Source: Trochalopteron elliotii
Lineage: Eukaryota; Chordata; Aves; Passeriformes; Leiothrichidae
Length of the DNA: 64,000 bases
NCBI GenBank assembly: GCA_024734555.1
Contig: JANPWX010000096.1
Span: 12,765,589-12,829,588, forward strand
Direction: 5' to 3'
Part shown: piece by piece, positions 1 to 12,500 of the stretch
How the letters are laid out: every line of letters starts with the position of its first letter
Position numbering within the stretch: position 1 is the first letter of the stretch
Position numbers and translations under genes: made by a program
The notes under the pieces: model-generated
Told to the model about the DNA's origin: nothing
Seen by the model: the letters and a program-made list of their open reading frames with translations, nothing else
The model's database searches: none

Positions 1-272
1 CCGGCTCCCCCCGCGGCGGCCCGGGCGCGGGACAGTCCCTGGCGCGGCGCGGGGTGGTGTCGGGCGACGACCCGCTGTCGTCCGGCGGCAGCATCGAGGT
101 GGTAGACTTGTACCTGCTGCCCGAGCCCTTCTCCGGGCTGATCGCGGGCGAGTTCGGGCCGCTGCTGGTGCTGAGCTGCCGCGTGTGCCTGGAGGAGAAG
201 CCCATCAAACCCCTGTCCTGCTGCAAGAAGGCGGTGTGCGAGGAGTGCCTGCGGCGATACCTCAGCTCCCAG
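1..272 (+). CDS. RNF217: RNF217 exon 1 (partial): end of N-terminal region and first half of RING1
   Basis: The frame starting at base 3 is open to the left edge with no start codon that fits the family, so the exon continues outside the window. It encodes a Gly/Ser/Arg-rich stretch, then [18 protein letters not shown], close to the human segment before RING1, then [18 protein letters not shown] and VCEEC. It ends with CAG after 90 whole codons (phase 0), followed by the donor GTACTTCC. Codons are strongly GC-rich, as expected in a CpG-rich first exon. If translation is read on into the intron, the frame continues to a stop at 726-728; that extension has no family similarity. Confidence 0.95.
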
Positions 273-520
273 GTACTTCCTAGCGGGCGCCGCCGGGGTG
301 TGCTGGGGGGGCTGTGCCCGTATGCTCGGCAGCCCGGCGGGCTGAGCGCTGCGCCGGGGCCGGCGGGCCGGGCTGAGCCATGGGTTAGGGAGCGGGAGGG
401 AGCCTTTCCCGTCCCGTACGGAACGCTTTCGGCCGCCACCTGCGTGCGAGCTGAGAATTCAGCGACCGTTCGTTCCCGAAGCGCTGCTCTGCGCGTTCGT
501 GCGCAGCTGGTAGGGCTGGT
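1..520. promoter_or_regulatory. CpG-rich block over exon 1 and the start of intron 1 (right part of a CpG island)
   Basis: CpG dinucleotides and G+C are dense from the left edge to about 500, then fall sharply to the AT-rich, CpG-poor level of the rest of the window. This is the usual pattern of a promoter-linked CpG island at the 5' end of a gene. The transcription start itself lies left of the window. In human, the RNF217 5' end is opposite a non-coding transcript (STL); nothing here shows whether that exists in this species. Confidence 0.8.
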
Positions 521-3500
521 CACTATTGCGTTTTCAGGCTCTTCCCGTCTTTACAAGGGTTTTCGCTTTTGTATCTCAAACTCTTGCTATTACCTGACCG
601 GCGGCACCAGCTTTCTTTCAAGAGGAGGTCAAACGGTGATAAGGAGCGGAGTTTGTGAGCGTTGGCTGCCGTCTCCGAAGCGGCTCCTGGAGCCAGGGGT
701 TTTGCCCACTGTCGCTTGGGCTTGCTGATGTTCGGGCCCTTGATGCAGGCGCTCGGCCTGCTCCTCGCAGGACACATCGCGTTTGATGTTGTGCCAGTTA
801 TGCAAGATTAAAATAATGTGTGTGTGACTGTCGGTGAGCAATTGCAGTTAACAACAGTAAACAATAACTTATTTGGAGGAAAAAATTTGAAGACACAACT
901 TTTCCATGCTGGGCAGACAGCTGCTCATCCTGGGCAGATAGCAGGCATATAGGGTGCTTACGTGTTCATCACTGTCCTGTCAGTCAGAACTGCTGTTTCA
1001 AACTGAAATCAGCAGCTTGATAACTAAGCTCTGTATTTGCTAATAGTTTTCAGTAGTTAGTTTAGCACCAGAGAATATTTGGGTGTTTCTGCTGCTGGTG
1101 TAGTCATACCCTAAACACGAAGAACAATGGGAGAAGTATGGTGTATGTGGGAAAAACAAAACCAACTAAACCCTATGCTTACCATGTTTATGCTTTTATT
1201 CAGCAGAAGCTTTTAGGATGTGCTTGGTGGAGACGTGCTAGTTTGGTGGTGGAATGAATTTTTACACCTGTTGGGGCTTGGTGCTGTGCTGGGGCAGTTT
1301 GTGCTTCTGCTGAGCTGTGCACGTAGGGAAGGAATGGATAAGTACAGCTACCGCTGCACTCTATAAATAGTTGACAGGCCTCTTCTGACCAGAGTGCATT
1401 TCACTGCTTGCAAATAGCTCGTGTGGTAGAAGTCTAGTACTTGCTCCTCTCTGGGCCCTGCTAGTTTATGTAGCTGGTCCTGGTTGCATTTGTTCTGGCT
1501 AATAGTAAACTCAGTAGCATTTTTATGATCTAGTTTGGCTATACTTAGACAACAGTGAAGGGCTTAACTTGGAAGCTGATGGATTGGATGGTCAGAGTTA
1601 TGTTTTGTGTATTTCCTGTAACACTGAAACTCAGGTACACTTAATAATCCTTCTTGAGACTTTGTGCACAGAGATGAGAATGATTTGATTTGTAGCTAAG
1701 TGGTAGACTGGAAATTCTGACTAAGTTTTTATATGATATTGTCAGTGCACATTTGTGCCACTTTGATATCTGCCACTGAGGTCGTATGTCAGAATATTGA
1801 TTTTCGTTTAGGTTGGAAATTGACAAGTGTTGTGATGTCAGGGTGATCTTCCCCATGTTCTGCAGGTGTTTGCAGTTTACAGTGATGTTATGGAAATTAC
1901 GTGATCTGATATCTAAAGCCATATTGAAGAGCTCTTCTGCCTGGTTTAGGCTGGACTCTTGGCGAAGGAAGCAGTACCTTGGTGGCTGAAATAGCTGGCT
2001 GGCCTAAGGAACCAAGTGTATGCACTACGAAGTGGGTTTAGCATTGGCCAGGTGTTGGATGTGTATGCAGGGATGCCCTTCAAGGAAACCACTACTATTG
2101 CTAAGCAAAGCTGATCCCAGCAGCTGTTGAAAGGTACCCATATGGCACATAGCCATATGGATACTTCCTCCTGTACATTAAAGGCAGGGCAGGGATACTG
2201 ATCTTGAAGGAGTGAGATTCACAGAGCACTTCTATGGACATGTTGTTACAGATGCTTGTATGACCAGGCAGAATTGTAGTTGCTTGATAAATTTGTTAGG
2301 GAAAAATGAAACAAAATACAAGAAATAACAGTCCAATGTGTTCTTCCCTTATCTTCCTTTTTGAAAAGGACAAGAAAATTGTATTTCTTCAAGAACAAAA
2401 AGTGATCTGTCTTCCCTTTGTGCTGTGGAAGGACCCTGTGAGTCATCCTGGGGAGAGAGGAAGGCATCTCCGTGTCAATTATATTAGAAGAATTCATGGG
2501 AAGAATGAGTGAAAAGCCAGTGTAGGTTAGAAATCAAGTTACCTTTCATCTTTGAGACTTTGCAGTTTTTGTAGGAAATTAAAAAGAAAACTTATGAGAA
2601 GCTCAGAAGGAATAAATGCTGAAAAGCTGTTTTTGTTTGAAAATTTTAGAAGCTCTTACTTTTGGATATGATCAGTCTGATTTAAGAATGTACCTGAAAT
2701 TAAACAAAAAACAAATCGAAAACAAAATCCCAAGCAGCATTGTGCATAGTTTAATCTGGTTTTGTTGTCAGAGAAATAGTAATCTCTGCCCTGGCTGACT
2801 CCATCTCTGGAGGAGTGGTCTCTCATGCTGAAAATTTGGAATATTTGGCAGAAGTATAGCACTTAAAATATTTCATGTTGCCTTTGATGTCTGTGTGTGT
2901 TCTCTCACTGAAGAAAGCTGTATTCTTCAGGATGGCTTCATTGTGATTCCTGAAATGATGTTTAATGGAGTAGCAAAGTAAAAACTCTGTTAATGCACCC
3001 TGCTTTCTTCTATGGAAATATGCAAGAGCATCAGAACTTCTGCCTTTGAGCCCTTTATAGATCAGAAAATCAACTGAAGTTTTAGGTATTCGTAAAAGGA
3101 ACGCCAGACGAAAATACTCCAGTGCAGCGTCTTTGCTCATCATGTTACCAGCATGCTGGAAAATGCAGGTAACATCTGAAGGTCCTTAGAGGTCAAGTCC
3201 AGTCTTTGTTATCACTGGCACCTTGCTGCATAATCCCTTTCAAAGATTTAGTGGCTGGAACAGAAGCTTAGCAGGCAAGCCTGGAATGTGCAGGCTGATC
3301 TGGAGCCTGACTTTGGCAAATTGTGTGACCTTACTTCTGCCTCAATTTAGCTATTCTGTCTCACATCCTGATAGTCAAAGAGCTCTTGGGGCTCTTCAGG
3401 GTCTGACTATCACCAGTTGATCTACCATTCACAAAAAAATTCTGTGACTAATTTTTTGGACTCAGAGAAATTGTTGAAATGGTAATTGACAAGTAGGGGT

Positions 3501-6500
3501 GATGGGTTATCATGGAAGAGGTTGTGGCTTTTGCAGCTCAGGATGTGGTGTGGTGGCTTTCACAGCTCAGGATCTGGTGTAGATCCCACAGAGCCTGAGT
3601 CAGGTCCCAGCAAGCCCTGTCTCCAGGATTTGATGCAGCCCAGAGCTGTTGTTTTTTATGCTTAATGGGTGAGGTTGAAGTCTGCCTCCATAGACTCTCA
3701 TGTATGTGTTGAGTGCAGTTGGGATCAGAAGTGTGGAAGAACTATTTCCCATTCAGCTGGGAGCTGTGGGATTTTGTACTCTGTCACCCAACATACAAAC
3801 TTGGGACAGGGAAGTAAGAACCAGGACACTTACTCTCACAGGTGTAATATTACATTCATATCTCCTTCACCTCCTTCCCATCTTTCTCTCCATTAAAAAC
3901 ATGGCACCAAACCCAGGTTATTTCAGAAACTGTGCATACTGAGGTTTGCTAAAAAAGTGATTCACTTCCTAACTACTCTGGGCTGCTTGTATTTTTACAT
4001 CAGAGGGAGCATTTCACTTTTTCTATAAAATGGCTGCGAAAGTTTTAGAGAAACCTCAGTGCCTGCTTTTTCTACATGCAGGCAGGGAAACTTGATAATC
4101 CAGTTTTGATCTTGTGCTCATTAGTGATGCTTTATTTTGTAAATCTTATAACTGTTGGAGTAGTCATTCTTATAGTAAAAGACTTTGGGTTGGTTAATTT
4201 AAACACATACTCTGTTCTTCATCAGATTTTATGGTGCTTTAATTACAGGAACTCTAATGAGATTAGTAGCCATGAGTAAATCAGAAGGGATGATTGGGGG
4301 TGAGGAGAGACTGCATCTGACAGTGTTTTGTGCATGGTTAGTTTTGGTGGGACAAGAATCCTGCTTTCTTCTGAGGATGAAATGTGGAGATCATCCTCCC
4401 TCTGCTCAGGACCTCAGTCTTTCTCTCTGTGACCAGAGATCTTGTTTTTGACCCCTTTCTTTTCTGTGCATAATTTCTGTCCGAAGGAGCTGGGGAAAAA
4501 AAGCTGCTGACTGTTACAGTCAGGATTTTTGTGGGGAATGTGATTATAAAGCTGCATAGTGAAGAGGAAAATTTAGAAGCAGTCTGCATCACATAAAACT
4601 AGTACTGGCTTGGAGCTGGAGGGCCTTGACACCTGTGTCTCGTCAGGTGTCTGATGGTATCATATAAATGATACATCTTCAAAGCTGTAGTCTGCTGATG
4701 AAAACCAGCCAGCAGAAATGTAGGCACCAAGTGCTGAATCATCTGATGGTTAATGAGCTGCTTGTGCCCTGAGTCAAACCAGAGCTCAGAAAGGCCACCG
4801 TCATTCAGTGCAGAAGCAGCTCTGTGTTTACAAGGATAATTAATCTAAAACCTTGCTCCAACACCAGCTACTGAGTTTCTGGACAGCTGCAGACTGCCTA
4901 CCTGGAGGTGATGGCAGGGTGAGCGACCACCCCTCCAGCTGACTTTGCAAGAGTGCAGAAGTTTCCAAAAGAGGAAGAGAGGTGCAGGAGGGGAAAACCT
5001 GCTGGTTTACAGGCTTTCTAAACCAAATCAGCAGCCTCAGCCAGTGTAAGCTGGCTGTGTTCCCGAGGAGGAGGAGAAGACAGACAGACTTGGTCCATCA
5101 CATACAAGAAGCCTAGAAGCTGCAGGAGCACCTAAACTACTTCTCTGTCATTTTCAACAACAGCTTCTGAATGTCTGTGTGTTCTCCTGATGTGTTGTAC
5201 GCAGTGCCAGTGTCAAAATGCTGCTGCGTATGCAGATGTCACAGTTCAGGATGATAGCCAAGTATGTCTAAGATTGTAAGAGTTAGTCTTTCAAGTTGAC
5301 AAGATACATGGCAGATTTTTAGACCATCTTGAATGCTTTTTGGTAAATCCAGTTTGTGCCAAAACTTAAGTTTGGAACAGTTTACAAAATCCAGCATTGA
5401 TGAAAATGCCTTGAAATTAATTTTAAAGAAAACTAGCTTTGAGCAATGTTCTTGAATGATAATACTGCCTAGTTATCCTAGTGTATGTAGGCCTAGGTGC
5501 TCTGTCAGCATATGAGCACTGCATGTGGTATGTTTGTTCCCTATGCAGAAGTAGCTTCAAGCTTACTCTACATGGCTAGCTGTGACTTCCTCTTGTTTGG
5601 ATAAGTCTTTGCCAGAGGCAGAGCTGGAATTGTGTCTGTCCTTTCTTAGCCATACTGTTATAAAGTGAAGCGTAAGAGAGTGACTGTTCTTACAGCTAAG
5701 AACGTTTTCAGTGAAACTCTGGCATCCAGGATACTGAGAATAGAAAAGATGGTGTCACCTTTGAACAGTTGCAGGAAGGGTTTTGCTGATGGAAAAAGGC
5801 GTGAGTTCCTGAGGGGAGGATAAATGGCATCATGAAATTGTTAATGTTGGTAGCGAGTGGTAAGGGTAGATGGTGGGTGCTACAGTGATACCATGAGTTG
5901 CTGGTGTTGATAGTAAAGTTGATTTTGAAGTGTAAAGTCCTATGAATGGGAAATTGCAGTGGGAGGTCGATAACCAGTTTTGTTTTAGCTGGGGTTGAAA
6001 AGTGATTTTAAAAATGTGTGATTTCTGTGAAGCAGAAGCCCTCCTTGTCAGCTGTCTCACAGCCATTGTGTTGCACCTTGCTGGTGTGTGGGTGGTGTTG
6101 GCACTGGGGACCACAGACAGGCTGAGCCATCAGATCATCTGCTGCATGCCTTCACTCCCTCTGCTCCCACCAGCTGTTCACAGGGGCTACCAGGCACAGG
6201 TATGGAATCAGGGAATGTAAAATGAACTGTTGGTGTTTAAAAGAAATTAAGGAGTTAAATGAGGGTTGGGAAGGCCTTCAGCTCACCTCTGCCCCATTCC
6301 TGCTTCTCCACCCAGAACAACTGTTCTTCCAACTGCTCTGGGGCCTCTTGGCCCTTCATTCCTCTTTTCTTCTTGTACAAATATCTTGCTTCCTGCTGTC
6401 TAAACCAGCCAGACTCGAGGAAAGTCTGTATTTAAAATGGCCAGGATGTCAGTACATTGTCAAAATGATTAAGAGTTGTGAGGGATGTAATTTCTTTAAA

Positions 6501-9500
6501 AGAATTCAAACTGGAGGCTTTGCCCTGAAGAAGGGCATTACTTACCCACCCAGGTTTATCTGTCTTTCTGTATGCTTTGTCTGCTTGGGGTTATGTTTCT
6601 CTTGCTCCTTTTTAAAAAGTATTTTTTCTTGATGAATTATATTTTTAAAGTAAAAAAGTCCTTGTTTATAGGTTTTTATTAGCCAAATGCTACTTCTTCT
6701 ATACTATAAAAAAGTGACAAATTTGACGGTGGTGAACAGGCTATTTAATTTTTCAGTCCATTTTTAAGTTCTTGAAAAATTTTTGGTAAGGCAAAGAAAT
6801 TAATTTTATTTGGAAGTTGAAAATTAGGATGAAAAGTTGAAGACTTTACTCAGGCAAAAGTCCATGGATTTCAGTGCAGAAGGTCAGAAGTTTAACAGTA
6901 GTTTAGGCCAGGTTTGGAATTAAACCTGACATGGCTTAGATTCCTTGTTCAAGTCCACGTTTACCTTAGATGCTACCTCACTGCTTTGATTTGAGATTGA
7001 TGCATATTTTCATTGACAGTCTTGTTGGGATGTGCTGTTGGCTCTCATTTACTTACTTAATTGTTAGAAAGGCTGTGCAGTTTCTGGGTTAGAATTCCAT
7101 GAAAAGGTAAAGAAATTTCTAAGTCTATCACGCTTCCATTTCCTTATGAGCTTGCTGAGTAGACTGCAGAGCACTTATTTTCCCCAGTGATGTTTTTATT
7201 AAGAACAGCACGAACTATATAAGATTTTGTACTGGAAAATAGAAGGGGCAAAGTTTTCTCAAGCTTAGTCATCCTGATGCAATTGTGTACTGTTTTCTAT
7301 CACTAACATGATCTGAATTGGCAGCAAAGGCAGGTACCTCTCTAGTTTACTTGGTTTGGCTTCCTGGTTTTGTAGGAATGGTGGTATATCAGCTTGGGGG
7401 TGTGGGATGGGATCTGAGTGACTCTGTCTCTGTAGCTTGTAGGAAAGGGAAGTTCCATCCAAACTGTTTCAGCTGTGACATGGCTCTGTGGGGTTGCTCA
7501 CACAATACAAGTTAGGAAGAAAAGAGAGAAGATGATTGCTGGAATGGGAGGGGTGTGATGATCATGTAGGAATTTGCTCCAGAAGGTGGACTTCCTCAGG
7601 GTAAGCTTTCATAAAACAAAAGGGAATTGTGGAGACTGGTGACCTCCATGTAGGGTGGATCCTTGGCCTCTATTTAAAGCTGCAGCTGAGTACTGGCCAG
7701 TTACTCTGGTAAATAGTGGTGAGAAAGTGAAATGGGACTAGCTCTCTTTCTGGTTTCCTGTTGGATGGAGGCAGACAGGAAATAAATCTAGCCTTAAAAA
7801 AGAAAAAAAATTAGTAAGGATTCTAAACACAGTTGAAAGTATAGATCTTCCAGGAAAATCATGGGTTAGTGTTTTACTGAGCTGCTGGAAGACTTTTATA
7901 CCCCATTGTCAGTGGGGTGGGTGGAGTAGGCAGGTAAAGCATCCCATCTGTGACACAATTACAGAGTGCCTGCGAGGTGCCACTTTCTTGCAGAAGCAAA
8001 AAGTCCTTCACTGTAATCAGTACTATTGCTGCTGTAGGGAGGCAGAGAAATTATGGGGAAGGGCTTCTTAACCTTTCAGCCATTTTAATGTTGCTCACTA
8101 TGAGAGTGTTAACTGGGGAGAGGACATCTTATGCCTTTCCATTCCAGTGCACCTGTGCAGTGCTGGGTAAAATTTGTCTGCTTAGGAGCCTCACAGGAGC
8201 AGGCATATAAATCACTCAGTGCTTTTTCACATGCATGTACAGTTCAATTGTGCAATAGCTTGGAAACTCTGTTTAGTGAACTTTGTGGCATTAGTGTGCA
8301 GGTTAAAAATGGGAAAGAATGTGCAACTTCAGAATTTTTTGGAATGGATGGATCTGCAAAAGATCAAAGATAGCCCACAGTATTTAGATACCTAGTGTTA
8401 CATACCAACTAGAAAATGTACATGTTAGTGTATTTTTTGTGATGAGCAAAGTCATATGGAGGTTAGGGCAGAAAATGAGTTGTGAAACACTGGAGTTCAG
8501 TCTAAGTGTTTTTGCTGATAGACATTTATGCATATTGACATATACAGGTCCACCTAGACCTCAAAGTGGCCAAAGTGAAATACGGTATTAAGATCTGGGT
8601 ATTTCAAAGTATGCACTTACCTGGTGGTCCCCATTTGCCTTAGGGCAGTGGAAATCAAGCACACTCAGAAATTTTCACTCATTTGTGTAATGGAAAGTAA
8701 ATTCAGCCTTGCTTTTGTTGTATTTCTCAGTAACACTTAAAGAGTAATTTTCAAACTTCTGAAGATACCCATTCTTTCAAGACATTATTTGGAGTTCTAG
8801 CTTTATTTTACAATACTAGCATCTTCCTAGTCAGTAAGATATAAATCTTCCTTGTGGTGAGTTGCAGCTGTTACTGATGGACATCGCTGAGTGCTTTTGT
8901 CTCAGTGAAGTAGGTATTTCATGTCAAGGCTTGATTTGTTGTTCTTTCAGTGAAAGCAACTCATCAAATCCTACCTGAATTATCCCAGAGTGTAATGCTT
9001 CATGAGAACCTCACCCAAGTCATGACAGGTAGTCAGACAAGGCCAGACTATCATTTCTGGTAAATTAGGGATCTAAAATGAGTTCTGGATCTCCTTCTGT
9101 TTTCTCTCCATGTCGAGAAAAGGAAACTTGTCTAAAGCTGATGGTATACAGTGATTTTAGCTAGCAGTGCTGCTTACCCCAGTCTGCTACTTGTTCCCTG
9201 CTACTTGTGCATCATTTGATCCATCATCAGAAAAAAGATCTGGTTTAAAAAGTAACCTTTCACAGTCATTTTTTTGCCTCTTTTATTCTTACCGAGTTTC
9301 TAATTGTGTTATGCACAAAATACAAATGTTTATTTCACCACAAGGTGGTACTGAATAAAGTGCTAAGCCCAGCCGTTTATTTTGGCAACTGTGGCAGCTT
9401 GTCAAACCAAAACATTTGAAAATGACATATTCGCGAAGATGACAGATGGGGGTTTTCATTGGAGCTCAATGAAATCAAAACTGCAGTTTGGTCCTTTTGC

Positions 9501-12500
9501 TGCATCATTTCCTCTTTCACAATCCAGACGGAACTTACAGCTTATCCGGTGCCTGAAGGTGCATCTGCACCCACAGCTCTGGGACAGGCAGGGTCCAGAG
9601 AGTTACTCCAAGCTGCTCACAGCACTGAGGTGCCCAGTCAAGCCCAGGCTGGTACCCACTGGTCCTGTCTCTGCTGCCTGTAGCATCATTAAATATGTGC
9701 TTTCAACTAGCTGAATTCTAAAGCATCCTCGTGTGTTTTGTAACATAGATTATTCCGAAGATAGTCTTGCAAGTGAAGTTTTTCATGTGAATATTGTTGC
9801 AGATGAGGAACCTCTCTTTTGATCTCGCATGTTTCAACAGCTTTAGTTTGCTGCAGCCAGGCAATGCCAAGTATGATCGTTATTTTCTTGAGAGAATTTT
9901 TTTTTTCTGCTCCACAGAGCTCTCAAAGGAAGTTTCTTCTTGTTCCTAATCTGTTTGAATAACAAGTGAAGAGATGCAGAACTTAAATTATGGAAGAATT
10001 TGGGGATTTTGTGTGGTTTGTGTTGTGTTATAGTGGGGTTTTTTTTGGTGGGTGGGGATAGGGGTGTTAGGTTCTTTGGTGTTTTGTTTGGGGTTTTTTT
10101 TCTGCAAAGACACAAAATGCGCATTGGTATTGAATGTGACATTTAAAAACATACAACAGAGCAAGGTATGGCACTGTTATTGAAGAACTGGTATGCATAA
10201 TTAGATTTTGATAGTGAAGGTACTTTTGAGCTTGGTCATACAGTCTGTTGGTATAAGTAAAAAATCTAACATTTCTGTTGAAGAAAACAACCAAAATAAT
10301 GACTGTTCCAGCAAATTCTTTTCCACTCTAATTGATTTTTTATGTTTCTGTAGGTGTACTTACTGCTTTTGACCCATAACAATTTTAAGACTCTTTTTTT
10401 AAATTAATCTAGATTTTAAGAAAGGTTCTAGCATGTGCACTGGGCTGTGACTACAGCTTTCACAGGCTAGAGGCGTGTTTTTTAGTGAGCAACTTTGAGA
10501 TGTTTGGAGAAAGGAGAGCAGGAGAAGGGTCCCATTTCATTGGATCAGTAATGAACTTGCACCAAATGATAAATTTTCTGATAATGGCTTATCATTTTGC
10601 TTCTGTGTTGAGTTTCCATGTAAGAGAATTTCATCTATCCTTATGATGAAAAGAAGGAGCAAGGAAGAGGTTTTTGATTATTTTTATTTTTCAAGTATGA
10701 GCTTGTCCAGCTGTTGGAATGTTAGTAGGAGACTGCAGATCTGGGTGAATGATGGGAGGTGATGCAAATGGCTGAGAATGATGAAACCACTAAAAACCTG
10801 AATGCAATTTGAGTCTCTAGTACAGAGAGGAGAGCAGTGAAGGCACTTGTCTGGTGAAGCTTAGTTTGCTATCTCTAGTGTAGGTGGTTGATGGTGGCCA
10901 GCTGCCAGACACCCACCAAAGCCTCTCTCTGTCTCCTCTCTGCAGTTGGACAGGAGAGAGAAAATATGAGGGGTTCATGGGTTGAGATAAGGACCAAGAG
11001 AGATCACTCACCAAATACCATCATGGGAAAAACTGAATCCAGCTACAGATAGTAATTAAATTTATTGCTGTCAAAATCAGAGCAGGATAATGAGAAGTAA
11101 AATAAACCCTTAAAAACACCATCCCCACCCATCTTTCTCTCCCAGCTCCACCTCCTACCCCAGGGTGCTCAGAGACAGGAAATGGAGATTATGGTCAGTT
11201 CATCACATGAGGAGTTTCTCCCACTGCTCAGGGAGAGGAGTCCTTCGCTTGCTGCACCCTGGGGTCCCTCCCACAGGAGACAGTTCTCCAATGACAAACT
11301 TCTCCAATGTGAGTCCATCTCATGGGCAACAATCCTCCTCAAACTGCTGCAGCGTGGATCATACTTCACAGGGTGCAGTCACCCAGGGACAAGCTGCTGC
11401 AGCATGGGCCCCTCTCTCCATGGGGGCTCCCACTAGGTCACAGCCTCATCTCAGGCATCTCCAGCGTGGGCTCCTCCATGAGTTACAGGTGGGTTTCTGC
11501 ATCACTGTGGAACTCCATGGGCTGCAGTGGCACAGTTGCCCCACCATGGTCTGCACCAGGAGCTGCAGAGAAATCCCAGCTCTGGTGCCTGGAGCACCTC
11601 CTGCCCCTCCTTCTGCAGTGACCTTGGTGTCTGCAGGGCTGTTCCTCCCACATATTCTCACCCTGCTCTTCTTTGGCCACAGTTATATCTGCACAACTTT
11701 TTTTCCTCTTGTTGCCCCAGAGGTGTTACCACCATTTCTGATGGGCCCAGCCTTGGCAAGTGGCACATCCATCTTTAGAGCCACCAGGGATTGGCTCTGC
11801 CAGACATGGAGGAAGCTTCTGGCAGCTTCTCACAGAGGCCACCGCTGTAATCCCTCCTTCCCACTACCCCGCACAAACCCAAGCCATGTAAACCAAATAA
11901 ATTTGGTTTAAGAAAAATGGAACCAAGAAGGACTGCAAGGAGAAAAGAGCTGTTGCGCAGATGCAGAGCTCTTCACTTGAGCATAAGGAGACCTGGGAGA
12001 AGAAATGACTGTTCTGTCTAAATGCAAGAGGGGGTAATTTGGGTAGGCGCTTGTAGAGAATTTTTGGCACAACACGAAACTCTAAAAATTGCAATGAATT
12101 AAGTCAGGCTAGAATTCAGTATGAGCCAGAGAGAGGGATTTGGGAGTGTCTTTCCAGTCTCTGAAATTGGAAAGAAAGGTGCAGTAGCAGAGCAGTTTGC
12201 AAAGCCAGCACCTTCATTACTCTCAAAAGAAGGCTTTCCGTGTGGTGCCACTGTGTGCTGAATTTGGCCCAGTTGGATGGTAAGACTGCCTGTGCTTCTC
12301 AGTGTACTTTGCTGAGAACCTGGAGTCCAGTGAGGAAATGGTAGAAGAGTTTTATTCTCTGGTGTTATTTTTCTCTTGACCATTGAAAACAGTAAAATAC
12401 TTGGTAATGCCCAGTGCAGGCTTGCAGCACACTTATTCAAACAGTGCAGCATGATGGAAACTGTATCTGGCATTGTTTTGTTTGTATGAAAAGTAAAGTC

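Noticed and set aside
54..728. 224-codon frame at the left edge taken as one protein
   Set aside because: Only the part up to 272 is RNF217 exon 1; the rest is read-through into intron 1 and has no family similarity. The apparent GTG start is internal to the exon.
6222..6632. 136-codon hydrophobic frame in intron 1
   Set aside because: No family features or splice context, and composition is as in the surrounding intron; chance frame.
11165..11911. 248-codon plus-strand frame
   Set aside because: It lies wholly within the avian interspersed repeat; frames are open on both strands because of GC-rich composition, and no protein domain is visible.
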